Part shown: positions 1 to 6,290 of the stretch, piece after piece
Layout of the letters: every line of letters begins with the position of its first letter
How positions within the stretch are numbered: the stretch's first letter is position 1
Assembly: GCA_014799675.1 (NCBI GenBank)
Contig: JAAVHM010000163.1
Span: 1 to 7,674, forward strand
DNA: 7,674 nt
Direction: 5' to 3'
Origin: Ruminococcus sp.
Lineage (GTDB): Bacteria; Bacillota; Clostridia; Oscillospirales; Ruminococcaceae
Program-made: the position numbers and the translations under genes
Notes under the pieces: generated by a model
Seen by the model: the letters and a program-made list of their open reading frames with translations, nothing else
The model's database searches: none
Told to the model about the DNA's origin: nothing

Positions 1-1
1 A

Positions 2-1525
2 AAGAAAACCGTAAGAATAGTATACGAGCCAAGCTTTACCTCCGAGATAGACGCTTTTACAGGTGAAGCCTCCACTATATGGCAGGATATGAACGAAGCA
101 GGCGGCACGAGATACTACGGTTACGAAATGGCTGTAACCGAGGAAGCCGAAGATTTGGACGCAGGCACAGGAGTATATGGAAACGGCGTTGTATTTACCG
201 AGGCGGAGCTGAAAAAAATTCAGCAGGACGAAAATCTCCTTACAGCCGAGCAGGTCTTTGAGCTTCTTAAAAATGATAAGTATGCGGCTCTTACAGACGA
301 TTACGAGATAAAGAGCTATGAGGTGTATTCCGACGGGACGGACGACGACATAGAACCATACGATGAGGTTGATGAGGAAACCGGCGTTATAACCCATGTA
401 AAGCCTTCCTCGGCAAATAAAGAAGAGGAAAATTTCTACATCAACGTCACATTTGCGGCAAAGGATAAAAATTACAAGGGCTACAAAAATATTTACGTTC
501 AGCTCAACGCCGAGACAGGCGATATGATAAGCATGAACAAGTACGGCAATAACAGACAGGAGCTTCCGCAGCTTGACGTTAAAAAAGCGAACGCTGTTGC
601 GGAGGGCGCGGCAAAGCAGTACGCAAAGGACATTTATGCCGAGTGCAAAGCCGACAAGTACAACACAGATCCCGTTGCTGAACCTGATGAAGAACGGTTC
701 ACGGAACGTGACAGAACGTTCTATTTCAACCGCTATGTGAACGATATTCAGGTCAGCGGCGATAACATTTATGTTACGGTGGATTCAAACAATGTTGTAA
801 CAGGCTTTGGCTTCAACTACACCGACGACGTTAATTTCCCCTCTGCGGAAATACTTACCCCCGACGAGGCTCTCGACAAGCTTTATACACAGCGTAATTT
901 CAATTATTACTATACAGGCTGGATAACTAAGGACGGCAAGGCGCAGACCTATCTGCTCTATCAAATGAACAGCTTCTACCTCAACGCCAAAACAGGAAAG
1001 CTCTGTTCATGGAACGGCGAGCCGCTTACAGATTACACAAGCGGCAAGGACGTAAAGTACACCGACATCAAGGGCATACCGCAGGAGCAGGCGATACTTG
1101 CCATGCAGAAGTACGGCGTTACGATCACAAAGGACAGCAAGTTCAAGCCCAATGAGACGATCACAAAGGACGAGTTCAAAAAGCTTCTCAATGCGGCTTT
1201 GAACGGCTACGGCATTTATTACTATGACGCTCCCGAGGAGGAAGAGCTTCTTGAAGAGGGCGAAAGCAAGTACGCCACAAGAACGGATACGGCAGTTATG
1301 TTTACGCAAAAGTACGACAATAACAATATCGCGGACTTGGAGGGAATTTTCAAAACGCCTTTCAGCGACGTAAAGAGCAGCGACAAAAATATCGGCGCAA
1401 TTGCTATCGCATACGCAAAGGGATTTATTCCCAAGGGCGACGGAAAATTCAACGGCGAAAAGCAGGTAACACGCGCCGAGGCAGTTCAGATGATATACGA
1501 TTATTTAGTATATATTACAAAATAA
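2..1525 (+). CDS. Surface protein with YcdB/YcdC-like region and C-terminal SLH domains (5'-truncated)
   Basis: The reading frame is open to the left edge, so the N-terminus and any signal peptide lie outside the window; the ATG at 89 is internal. The visible part is 507 residues, numbered here from base 2. It carries three copies of a strand-turn signature typical of PepSY/YcdB-YcdC repeats (IDAFTGE near residue 16, then LNAETGD and LNAKTGK), each after a beta-rich stretch. The C-terminus carries S-layer homology (SLH) domains: one near 353-403 (YTDIKG to the ITKDEF variant motif) and a canonical one near 454-505 (FSDV to VTRAEA). Between them a lone TRTDTAVMF motif looks like the second half of a decayed middle SLH. 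SLH domains usually anchor proteins non-covalently to secondary cell-wall polymers, so a cell-surface location is inferred. YcdB/YcdC proteins have no settled function, and the family call is by motif only. Confidence 0.72.
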   Translation, partial: KKTVRIVYEPSFTSEIDAFTGEASTIWQDMNEAGGTRYYGYEMAVTEEAEDLDAGTGVYGNGVVFTEAELKKIQQDENLLTAEQVFELLKNDKYAALTDDYEIKSYEVYSDGTDDDIEPYDEVDEETGVITHVKPSSANKEEENFYINVTFAAKDKNYKGYKNIYVQLNAETGDMISMNKYGNNRQELPQLDVKKANAVAEGAAKQYAKDIYAECKADKYNTDPVAEPDEERFTERDRTFYFNRYVNDIQVSGDNIYVTVDSNNVVTGFGFNYTDDVNFPSAEILTPDEALDKLYTQRNFNYYYTGWITKDGKAQTYLLYQMNSFYLNAKTGKLCSWNGEPLTDYTSGKDVKYTDIKGIPQEQAILAMQKYGVTITKDSKFKPNETITKDEFKKLLNAALNGYGIYYYDAPEEEELLEEGESKYATRTDTAVMFTQKYDNNNIADLEGIFKTPFSDVKSSDKNIGAIAIAYAKGFIPKGDGKFNGEKQVTRAEAVQMIYDYLVYITK

Positions 1526-1592
1526 TCGTAAAAGGTTACAAAAATATCTGAAAATCAAGCGATTTTGTAATAATTAGAGCGTTTTTGTAACC
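1513..1592. repeat. Four TTACAAAA boxes forming two interleaved 11-bp inverted repeats
   Basis: The octamer TTACAAAA occurs at 1515-1522 and 1536-1543, and its complement TTTTGTAA at 1563-1570 and 1583-1590. Extended arms pair exactly over 11 bp: 1513-1523 with 1562-1572, and 1534-1544 with 1582-1592. The two right-hand boxes sit in a 13-bp direct repeat (1558-1570 and 1578-1590, 12 of 13 identical). Same-orientation boxes are 20-21 bp apart, about two helical turns. The cluster ends 20 bp before the -35 element of the following gene. It could be a multi-site operator or an RNA structure; which one is not decided by the sequence. The first box overlaps the last codons and stop of the upstream gene. 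Confidence 0.6.
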
Positions 1593-1612
1593 AAATTGTA
1601 GCCTTTATTTAA

Positions 1613-1641
1613 TTGACATTTTATAAAATAAGTGCTACAAT
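1613..1641 (+). promoter_or_regulatory. Strong sigma-A-type promoter with extended -10
   Basis: TTGACA at 1613-1618 is a perfect -35. TACAAT at 1636-1641 is a one-mismatch -10 after a 17-bp spacer. TG at 1633-1634, one base before the -10, gives an extended -10. Transcription should start near 1648, leaving a leader of about 70 bases before the ATG at 1720. The quality of the elements suggests high expression of the secreted Ig-domain protein. Confidence 0.85.
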
Positions 1642-1654
1642 ATATGTAAGGATT

Positions 1655-1696
1655 AAAGCAAACCGCAAAAATAAAAAATAATTTGCGGACAGCTTT
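1655..1696 (+). promoter_or_regulatory. Leader hairpin at the 5' end of the mRNA
   Basis: CCGCAAA at 1663-1669 pairs exactly with TTTGCGG at 1682-1688 around an A-rich 12-base loop. Across a symmetric 3x3 internal loop, AAAGC at 1655-1659 pairs with GCTTT at 1692-1696. The hairpin begins a few bases after the predicted transcription start and ends 11 bases before the GGAGG ribosome binding site (1708-1712), which it leaves free. A 5' mRNA-stabilising stem-loop is one reading. The T-run at 1694-1699 also makes a weak attenuator conceivable. Confidence 0.45.
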
Positions 1697-1719
1697 TTTA
1701 AAGAAATGGAGGAATTTAT

Positions 1720-3465
1720 ATGTCAAAGCTTTTCAAATCATTGCTCAGCGTATTTCTGGCAGTGTTTATGGTCGCTTCACTGGCAATTATCCCGTCAAGC
1801 GCAGCCACGCCTAAGCTCAGCAAAACTTCGGTAACCGTTACAAAGGGTTATCAGACCACGCTTACTGTTTCAAACGCGTCCAGCGTTACATGGTCCACGG
1901 GGGACAAAACTATCGCAACTGTTTCCTCAAAGGGTAAAGTTGTTGGTAAAAATCCCGGAACTACATACGTTTACGCTAAAACAGGCAGCACAACTCTTAA
2001 ATGTAAGGTCACAGTCGTTGCTTCAAAGATAACGGCGAACAAATCAAGCGTTACTCTTGACAAGGTAGGAAATACATCTACAGTTACCTTTACCGTAAAA
2101 GGCTCGCACAGCGGAATTACGGTAGGTTCAACAGACAGAAGCGTTGCTACGGCTTCTTTCTCTCCCGCAAAGTGGGACGGCAACAACGTTACCGTAAAGA
2201 TCACCGCTAAGGGCGAGGGTACAGCAAGGATCAAGGTTTACAACAAGAATTACCAGTCAACCTGCTACAAGTATGTTGACGTAACCGTAAAGGATACTTC
2301 CGTAAAGGAAAACGTCATCATGCCTTACACCAAGGACGTTAAGGTAAACGCAGGCGAGGCTTACGACCTCCAGGTGTACGCTCAGGATCAGAGCAATCTT
2401 CTCTGCTCCGTTCTGGATTCAAAGGTTGCAACAGTAACATCGGGAACAACAAGCGGAAACTACAGAAACTTCGCTATCAAGGGCGTTGCGGCAGGTACAA
2501 CTACTGTAAGATTCTATGACAGATACAACTCAAAGAGCTACGTTGACGTTAAGGTAACGGTAACGGCTGCAAATGTTGAGTACTATAAGTTCTACACAAC
2601 TTCTCCCGCTACAAAGCTTCTTTACACCGATCAGGTTCTTAGCATCAAGCCTACAAATTCGTCTGTAACTTACTATATGCTTGTTCCCGCAAATTACGAC
2701 CCCGCATATGTAAATACTCTTACAGCGCAGCAGTTCAATGTATATGACTACTACAAGGTATATACAGCAGTACCTTCAAGAAAGGCTTCAACAGATACCT
2801 ACCAGTCATTCTATCACACAAACAGCAGCTACACATACGGCTACAGATATGTGCTTCTCCCCGCAAATCACGACGAGGTTCAGTACAATACCGCTGTTGC
2901 TAAGTACAACAACAAGTATGAGTATTACACTATCTACAGCGAAAATCCTGTAAAATCGAATAGCTGGGATTGGGTTGAGACATGGCAGGTAAACGACCCC
3001 GTAACAGGCAGAGCGATCACAAGATATATGCTTGTACCTTACAACAACTACGACCAGAACAAGGTTGACGAGATCAAGAACAAGGATCAGGCTGCAAACA
3101 GCACGTCCAAGTACTACACAGCTTACGCAACATATCCTACAGTAAACAAGAACACCGATTATGTTATCAGTTACCGCAAGAATAGTGCTGATGTTTACAT
3201 GGTAGTTCCCAAGAACAGGACGCAGACCGATGTTGTAAAGGCAAATGACGCTATCTTTAAGGACACAGGAATTTATGAGTATAACGTAATGTACTCCACA
3301 GCTCCCACAAATTACGATGTAAACACAGAGGATTATGTACAGTGGCAGGTAGGCACACAGAGCGTTTATATTCTCTATTTAAAGACCGACGCTAACGGAT
3401 ATCCTGTAACTGCACAGACAGCTATCACAGCCGCAACAAATAACTTTGCGGACGGCACAAAGTAA
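1720..3465 (+). CDS. Secreted protein with three Ig-like (BIG2-type) domains and five tyrosine-rich repeats
   Basis: The ATG at 1720 follows GGAGG (1708-1712) with a 7-base gap and begins a clear Sec signal peptide: basic MSKLFK, a hydrophobic core to about residue 24, and likely cleavage after SSA or SSAA (28/29). Ig-like beta-sandwich domains lie near residues 30-101, 102-190 and 199-285. The first two have BIG2-type features such as SVTVTKGYQTTL, a W near 58 and GSTTLKC (89-95). From 286 to the end come five imperfect repeats of 56-63 residues that I do not recognise. Each opens with YYxxYxxxP-like residues and all but the last close with a YxLVPxN-like motif. There is no LPxTG motif, SLH domain or C-terminal membrane helix, so it is probably released or bound through its own domains. 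An adhesin or extracellular matrix role is plausible but unproven. It has its own strong promoter and ends at a hairpin terminator. Confidence 0.85.
   Translation: MSKLFKSLLSVFLAVFMVASLAIIPSSAATPKLSKTSVTVTKGYQTTLTVSNASSVTWSTGDKTIATVSSKGKVVGKNPGTTYVYAKTGSTTLKCKVTVVASKITANKSSVTLDKVGNTSTVTFTVKGSHSGITVGSTDRSVATASFSPAKWDGNNVTVKITAKGEGTARIKVYNKNYQSTCYKYVDVTVKDTSVKENVIMPYTKDVKVNAGEAYDLQVYAQDQSNLLCSVLDSKVATVTSGTTSGNYRNFAIKGVAAGTTTVRFYDRYNSKSYVDVKVTVTAANVEYYKFYTTSPATKLLYTDQVLSIKPTNSSVTYYMLVPANYDPAYVNTLTAQQFNVYDYYKVYTAVPSRKASTDTYQSFYHTNSSYTYGYRYVLLPANHDEVQYNTAVAKYNNKYEYYTIYSENPVKSNSWDWVETWQVNDPVTGRAITRYMLVPYNNYDQNKVDEIKNKDQAANSTSKYYTAYATYPTVNKNTDYVISYRKNSADVYMVVPKNRTQTDVVKANDAIFKDTGIYEYNVMYSTAPTNYDVNTEDYVQWQVGTQSVYILYLKTDANGYPVTAQTAITAATNNFADGTK
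2575..3465 (+). repeat. Five tandem ~58-residue tyrosine-rich protein repeats
   Basis: Aligned aromatic pairs fall at residues 288-289, 344-345, 402-403, 465-466 and 521-522 (the last is YN), giving pitches of 56, 58, 63 and 56. Opening motifs are EYYKFYTTSP, DYYKVYTAVP, EYYTIYSENP, KYYTAYATYP and EYNVMYSTAP. Closing motifs are YYMLVPAN, YRYVLLPAN, RYMLVPYN, VYMVVPKN and the diverged VYILYLK. The DNA copies have diverged, so this is old duplication rather than recent expansion. Alternating aromatic and aliphatic residues suggest short beta-hairpin units. Confidence 0.75.
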
Positions 3466-3493
3466 GCTTTGAAAAGTTCAAAGTAAAATAATA

Positions 3494-3517
3494 AGGCTCC
3501 CGAAATTTCGGGAGCCT
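3494..3517. terminator. Bidirectional intrinsic terminator between convergent genes
   Basis: A perfect 24-bp palindrome (AGGCTCCCGAAA and its complement) is flanked by A/T-rich tracts (AAATAATA before, AATTTATTATT after). It lies 28 bases after the stop of the + strand Ig/Tyr-repeat gene and 22 bases after the stop of the - strand CAP gene, so it can end both transcripts. The T-tracts are interrupted by A, so efficiency is likely moderate, with the strong GC stem compensating. Confidence 0.88.
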
Positions 3518-3539
3518 AATTTATTATTATGTGATTTTT

Positions 3540-4544
3540 TTATCCTGCAAAAACCTGAACCCAGTAATATTTTCCGCCAGACTCATAAAGACCAACGCCA
3601 ATTTTTGTAACATCACCGCTAAGGATATTCGCCTTGTGTCCCGATGAATTCATCCAAATTTCCATTATGTCATCTGCGCTGTCATTGTAATTGTAGGCAA
3701 TATTTTCGGCAGACATCATATATTTGTATCCCGCTTCGTCAAATGCGGTAAAACAGCTTGTGCCGTTGGGACGGGTATGGCTGAATTCTTCAGCGATCTC
3801 CTTTGCTCTTATCGCCGCAATAGCGTTCAGCTCGCCGTCTGATTTGAGGGGGTCTTTTCCTGCTTTCTTGCGTTCCTTGTTTACAATTTCAACTACCTTG
3901 TCCTCACGAACGCTTCCCTTATCGGAGCTTTCATTTATGTCATCGTCACCGATTATTTCGCCGTCGCTGTCATTGCCGACATTTACAACAATTTTCTCCG
4001 CCGTTGATTTTGAGTATTTTTTGGTGTAAACCTTAATAGTTGCGCTGCCGTTTGCTTTGCCCTTTATAGTAAGCTTTATGGTGTTTCCGTCCCATTTTCC
4101 GAACGAAGCGGAGCATACGTCCTTGTTGCTGTTGCTGACCGCAATTTCCTTTGAGCCGCTTACTTTAAGGGTTATTGTTTTGGACTTGCCCTTGCTTACG
4201 GTAACCTTTTCCGCGCTTGGAGTGATAAAGGATTTTTTTACCGTAACCGCACATTTCAGAGTAGTGCTTCCGACCTTTGCGGAAATCGTTGCCGTGCCTG
4301 TTTTCTTGCCCGTTATCTTTGCGGAAGCTCCGTCCGCCTTGACCGCCGCAACGCTGTCATCGGAGGAAGACCACTTGACGTTGGAGCTTCCCGTTACCTT
4401 GACCGTTACCGAATACCCGATAGGGACGTTTGCGCTTGTCTTGCTGATCTGAAGATCTGCCGCGGAAGCTTTTACCGCAGCCGACGGTACGATGACCGCT
4501 ATCATCAGTATCGTGCAAATTACTGTTCTTAAAAGATTTTTCAT
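3540..4544 (-). CDS. Secreted CAP/SCP-domain protein (YkwD-like) with two N-terminal Ig-like domains
   Basis: The start ATG (4544-4542) follows AAAGGGG with about 8 bases between. A signal peptide covers residues 1-28/29 (MKNLLR, hydrophobic core, cleavage at ASAA-D). Two BIG2-like Ig domains follow (about 30-102 and 106-190), then an acidic linker (192-210). The C-terminal CAP domain (about 212-334) shows the family marks: FSHTRPNG with H256, AENIA with E280, and WMNSSGHKANIL with H303; it ends at the expected strand (YYWVQVFAG). Bacterial CAP proteins are secreted and mostly of unknown activity; a metal or lipid-binding cleft made by the His/Glu residues is typical. The Ig pair is clearly related to that of the convergent + strand gene (both have GSTTLKC and KWDGN motifs). 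It lies 91 bases downstream of the HD-GYP gene on the same strand. No convincing own promoter was found, so read-through expression is possible. Confidence 0.88.
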   Translation of the reverse strand: MKNLLRTVICTILMIAVIVPSAAVKASAADLQISKTSANVPIGYSVTVKVTGSSNVKWSSSDDSVAAVKADGASAKITGKKTGTATISAKVGSTTLKCAVTVKKSFITPSAEKVTVSKGKSKTITLKVSGSKEIAVSNSNKDVCSASFGKWDGNTIKLTIKGKANGSATIKVYTKKYSKSTAEKIVVNVGNDSDGEIIGDDDINESSDKGSVREDKVVEIVNKERKKAGKDPLKSDGELNAIAAIRAKEIAEEFSHTRPNGTSCFTAFDEAGYKYMMSAENIAYNYNDSADDIMEIWMNSSGHKANILSGDVTKIGVGLYESGGKYYWVQVFAG

Positions 4545-4556
4545 GTTTTATTCCCC

Positions 4557-4570
4557 TTTGCATATGCAAA
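4557..4570. promoter_or_regulatory. 14-bp palindrome next to the CAP gene ribosome binding site
   Basis: TTTGCATATGCAAA is a perfect palindrome. It overlaps the edge of the AAAGGGG ribosome binding site (4553-4559 on the + strand, read on the - strand) of the CAP-domain gene. It could be a repressor operator, or a weak RNA stem (5 bp, ATAT loop) that affects ribosome access. No known regulator was recognised. Confidence 0.35.
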
Positions 4571-4573
4571 TTT

Positions 4574-4599
4574 ATACCGTGCAGCTTCCTGCACGGTAT
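4574..4599 (-). terminator. Strong hairpin after the HD-GYP gene, weak terminator or leader structure
   Basis: An 11-bp perfect stem (ATACCGTGCAG with its complement, 4-base loop at 4585-4588) lies between the HD-GYP gene and the CAP gene. A second 6-bp AAATTT pairing (4568-4573 with 4604-4609) can extend the stem past a 4-base bulge. On the - strand, where both genes lie, the stem is followed by AAATTT and not by a clean T-run. Termination is therefore likely partial. The better T-tract is on the + strand side, where no gene reads in. Confidence 0.5.
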
Positions 4600-4635
4600 T
4601 TTTAAATTTTTAAACTTTACCAAAATTTATGTAGC

Positions 4636-5739
4636 TTATATTCTCGGCTTTTCGGTAAGCGCGCTTGCGCTTTCTCCCTTGATCTCTTCAAGACAGTCCT
4701 TGAACGCTTTAAGTATCTTCGGGTTGAATGTACCGCATTCGCCGTTGAATATCATGTTTATAGCAGTTTCGGTGTCAAACGCCTTTTTGTAAACTCTCGG
4801 AGAGATAAGCGCGTCGTAAACGTCCGCCACTGCAACGACCTGCGACCATATGGAGATCTCATCGCCGCTGAGCTTGTCTGGGTAACCTCTTCCGTCCCAG
4901 CGCTCATGGTGGTGACGGCATATGTCGTAGCAGTAATCGTAAATATCCTGATCCATCATTCCTCTCGGCATACTTTCGAGAATATCGCAGCCCTTGACGG
5001 TGTGGAGCTTCATTATATCAAACTCTTCGTTGGTGAGCCTGCCGGGCTTGTTGAGTATACCGTCGGGAATGGAAATCTTGCCGACGTCGTGGAGAATAGA
5101 CGCCATGGCGATCTTGTCTATTTCCTGCTTGGACATATGATGCTCGGGGTACATATCGCTGACGTTCGTCATGATTATCTTTGTAATGCCGCTTATGCGC
5201 TTTACGTGTTCGCCCGATTCGCAGTCGCGGAATTCGATTACAGACGCAAGGGTCTCTATCATAGAACGGTTCATTTTATTGAAACGCTTTATCTGGTCGT
5301 CGATAATGCTTTCCATTTCGTTCCTGTTTCTGTACAGCTCAATAATGTTTGCAACACGGTTCTGGAAGAAATTCTTTGTAAAAGGCTTTGAAATAATATC
5401 AACAGCGCCCAGATCGTAAGCCGTCGCCAAGGTCTGATCGTTGTTTGAGGCGGTAACGATAAAAACAGGAATATGAAGTATATCGCCCGTCTCGTGCATT
5501 TTTTTCAGAACCTCGATACCGTCCATTTCTGGCATCATCAGGTCAAGCAGAACAGCGTTGATCTCGGGGTGGCTTTTCAGCATTTCAACCACTTCAATAC
5601 CGTTGCCCGCTTCGAGGATATTATATTTTTTCCTGAAGTACTCCGCCAATATCTCCCTGTTCATTTCCATATCGTCAGCTATCAAAATTGTGTCCTTGGA
5701 ATTTGCCTTAACGTTGTCAACCGTCAAATTCGTATCCAT
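4636..5739 (-). CDS. REC-HD-GYP response regulator, probable cyclic-di-GMP phosphodiesterase
   Basis: The protein has 367 residues. The start at 5739 is chosen because GGAGGTG (5748-5754) sits 8 bases upstream and the product begins just before the REC domain; the frame is open to an ATG at 5802, but that start would overlap the Hpt gene. The REC domain (about 16-137) has acidic D22/D23, phospho-acceptor D66 (LLDLMMP), T96 and K118. A helical linker follows, then HD-GYP (about 160-350) with H178, HD at 217-218 (HDVGK), H246, HHHERWDG (276-283), GYP (285-287) and D306. All expected metal ligands seem present, so it is probably active. HD-GYP enzymes hydrolyse cyclic di-GMP to pGpG or GMP in the cytoplasm; control by phosphorylation of D66 is inferred. 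It follows the Hpt gene by 46 bases with no promoter or terminator between, so the two are probably cotranscribed. Confidence 0.93.
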   Translation of the reverse strand: MDTNLTVDNVKANSKDTILIADDMEMNREILAEYFRKKYNILEAGNGIEVVEMLKSHPEINAVLLDLMMPEMDGIEVLKKMHETGDILHIPVFIVTASNNDQTLATAYDLGAVDIISKPFTKNFFQNRVANIIELYRNRNEMESIIDDQIKRFNKMNRSMIETLASVIEFRDCESGEHVKRISGITKIIMTNVSDMYPEHHMSKQEIDKIAMASILHDVGKISIPDGILNKPGRLTNEEFDIMKLHTVKGCDILESMPRGMMDQDIYDYCYDICRHHHERWDGRGYPDKLSGDEISIWSQVVAVADVYDALISPRVYKKAFDTETAINMIFNGECGTFNPKILKAFKDCLEEIKGESASALTEKPRI

Positions 5740-5747
5740 AAAATTGA

Positions 5748-5754
5748 CACCTCC
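5748..5754 (-). promoter_or_regulatory. Ribosome binding site deciding the HD-GYP gene start
   Basis: CACCTCC on the + strand reads GGAGGTG on the - strand, 8 bases before the ATG at 5739. It fixes the start 21 codons inside the longer open frame. Confidence 0.9.
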
Positions 5755-5785
5755 GTGCTTTATTTTTCGGCAGAAAACTATGCCG

Positions 5786-6145
5786 TTACTGATACTTTTC
5801 AATGCAGGCGATTATCTGCTCCTGTACGGGAAGAATATCGTCCAGAATTTTTCTCGCCTTTTCGGGATTGTCAGCCCTTAACTCGTCTACTATTTCGGTG
5901 TAGCCCTTGTAAAGAGGCGTGACCGAAAGATTTCCCGTAACGCCTTTAAGGGCGTGAGCGTTTTCAAGAGCCGCCTTGTAGTCTCCCGCTTCAAAACAGG
6001 GGAGGACCTGAACGTCTTTTACAGCTGTTGTAAGCTTATTAAGCATTTTTTCATAAAGCGCGCCGTTGCCCATAAATCTGTCAAGAGCCTCTTCAATGTC
6101 AACTCCAAGAGCTTTCAGATCATCAATCTTACTCATTTTTCTCAC
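5786..6145 (-). CDS. Stand-alone Hpt (histidine phosphotransfer) protein
   Basis: This 119-residue, nearly all-helical protein is the usual size of a single Hpt domain. The phospho-acceptor is H64 in the family motif (AHALKGVTGNLS), with K67 and G68 at their expected places. Downstream helices (PLYKGYTEIVDELR and the 93-117 region) complete the four-helix bundle. Hpt proteins shuttle phosphate between REC domains. Here the donor is likely the hybrid kinase encoded upstream and the acceptor the REC-HD-GYP protein encoded downstream. The start is taken as GTG (6145) because AAAGGA lies 5 bases before it; the in-frame ATG at 6136 is an alternative that would put the site 14 bases away. A promoter at 6263-6290 gives a leader of about 110 bases. 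No membrane segment or second domain is present. Confidence 0.9.
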   Translation of the reverse strand: MRKMSKIDDLKALGVDIEEALDRFMGNGALYEKMLNKLTTAVKDVQVLPCFEAGDYKAALENAHALKGVTGNLSVTPLYKGYTEIVDELRADNPEKARKILDDILPVQEQIIACIEKYQ

Positions 6146-6150
6146 TTTGT

Positions 6151-6156
6151 TCCTTT
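6151..6156 (-). promoter_or_regulatory. Ribosome binding site favouring a GTG start for the Hpt gene
   Basis: TCCTTT on the + strand reads AAAGGA on the - strand, 5 bases before GTG at 6145 and 14 bases before the ATG at 6136. Spacing favours GTG, though GTG starts are less common and the difference is only three residues. Confidence 0.55.
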
Positions 6157-6203
6157 CCGTTTTGAATATTATATATTTTTTAGAAACGATTTTGCAGAAA
6201 ACC

Positions 6204-6219
6204 TTAAAAACGTTTTCAA
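6204..6219. promoter_or_regulatory. cre-like pseudo-palindrome in the Hpt leader
   Basis: The 16 bases read TTGAAAACGTTTTTAA on the - strand and match the CcpA cre consensus WTGNAANCGNWNNCAW at all fixed positions but one (T for C near the right end). The core AAAACGTTTT (6207-6216) is a perfect palindrome. It lies about 40 bases downstream of the predicted start of transcription, a position at which a bound LacI-family protein would block elongation. AT-rich DNA can mimic this motif. Confidence 0.3.
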
Positions 6220-6262
6220 AAATAAAAAATTTGTCGCCTGAATAAAGTTACAGCTATATATA

Positions 6263-6290
6263 ATTATAACATATTTTTTAAAAAAGTCAA
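6263..6290 (-). promoter_or_regulatory. Sigma-A-type promoter for the Hpt and HD-GYP genes
   Basis: On the - strand TTGACT (6285-6290) is a one-mismatch -35 and TATAAT (6263-6268) a perfect -10, separated by 16 bp. The promoter lies in the 176-base AT-rich gap after the kinase stop codon (6322). No intrinsic terminator is visible after the kinase, so the Hpt/HD-GYP pair could be read both from this promoter and by read-through. Confidence 0.8.

Noticed and set aside
1007..1309. Antisense open frames inside the SLH, HD-GYP and kinase genes (for example also 4906-5391 and 6995-7402)
   Set aside because: They lie opposite well-supported coding frames, show no domain-like composition and lack ribosome binding sites; they are mirror effects of the real genes.
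89..1525. ATG at 89 as the true start of the SLH protein
   Set aside because: The frame is open from base 2, and the upstream codons encode a family-like motif (IDAFTGE). No ribosome binding site precedes 89, so the gene is truncated by the window edge.
1534..1592. Intrinsic terminator after the SLH gene formed by the 11-bp inverted repeat
   Set aside because: The loop is 37 bases, the stem is AT-rich and no T-run follows the right arm, so it does not fit a rho-independent terminator.
1648..1719. Cyclic-di-GMP riboswitch in the leader of the Ig/Tyr-repeat gene
   Set aside because: GCAAACC at 1658-1664 resembles a piece of the GEMM-I consensus. The leader is too short, and the second conserved helix and tetraloop receptor parts are missing.
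4057..4452. Hydrophobic + strand frame opposite the CAP gene Ig domains
   Set aside because: It is the complement of Thr/Ser/Lys/Val-rich Ig codons, which gives a false membrane-like protein. No start signals were seen.
4657..4666. AAGCGCGCTT palindrome near the 3' end of the HD-GYP gene
   Set aside because: It lies in coding sequence, is only 10 bp, and has no terminator or operator context.
4636..5802. Start of the HD-GYP gene at 5802
   Set aside because: It would overlap the Hpt gene end and add 21 residues unlike a REC domain. The GGAGGTG site points to the ATG at 5739.
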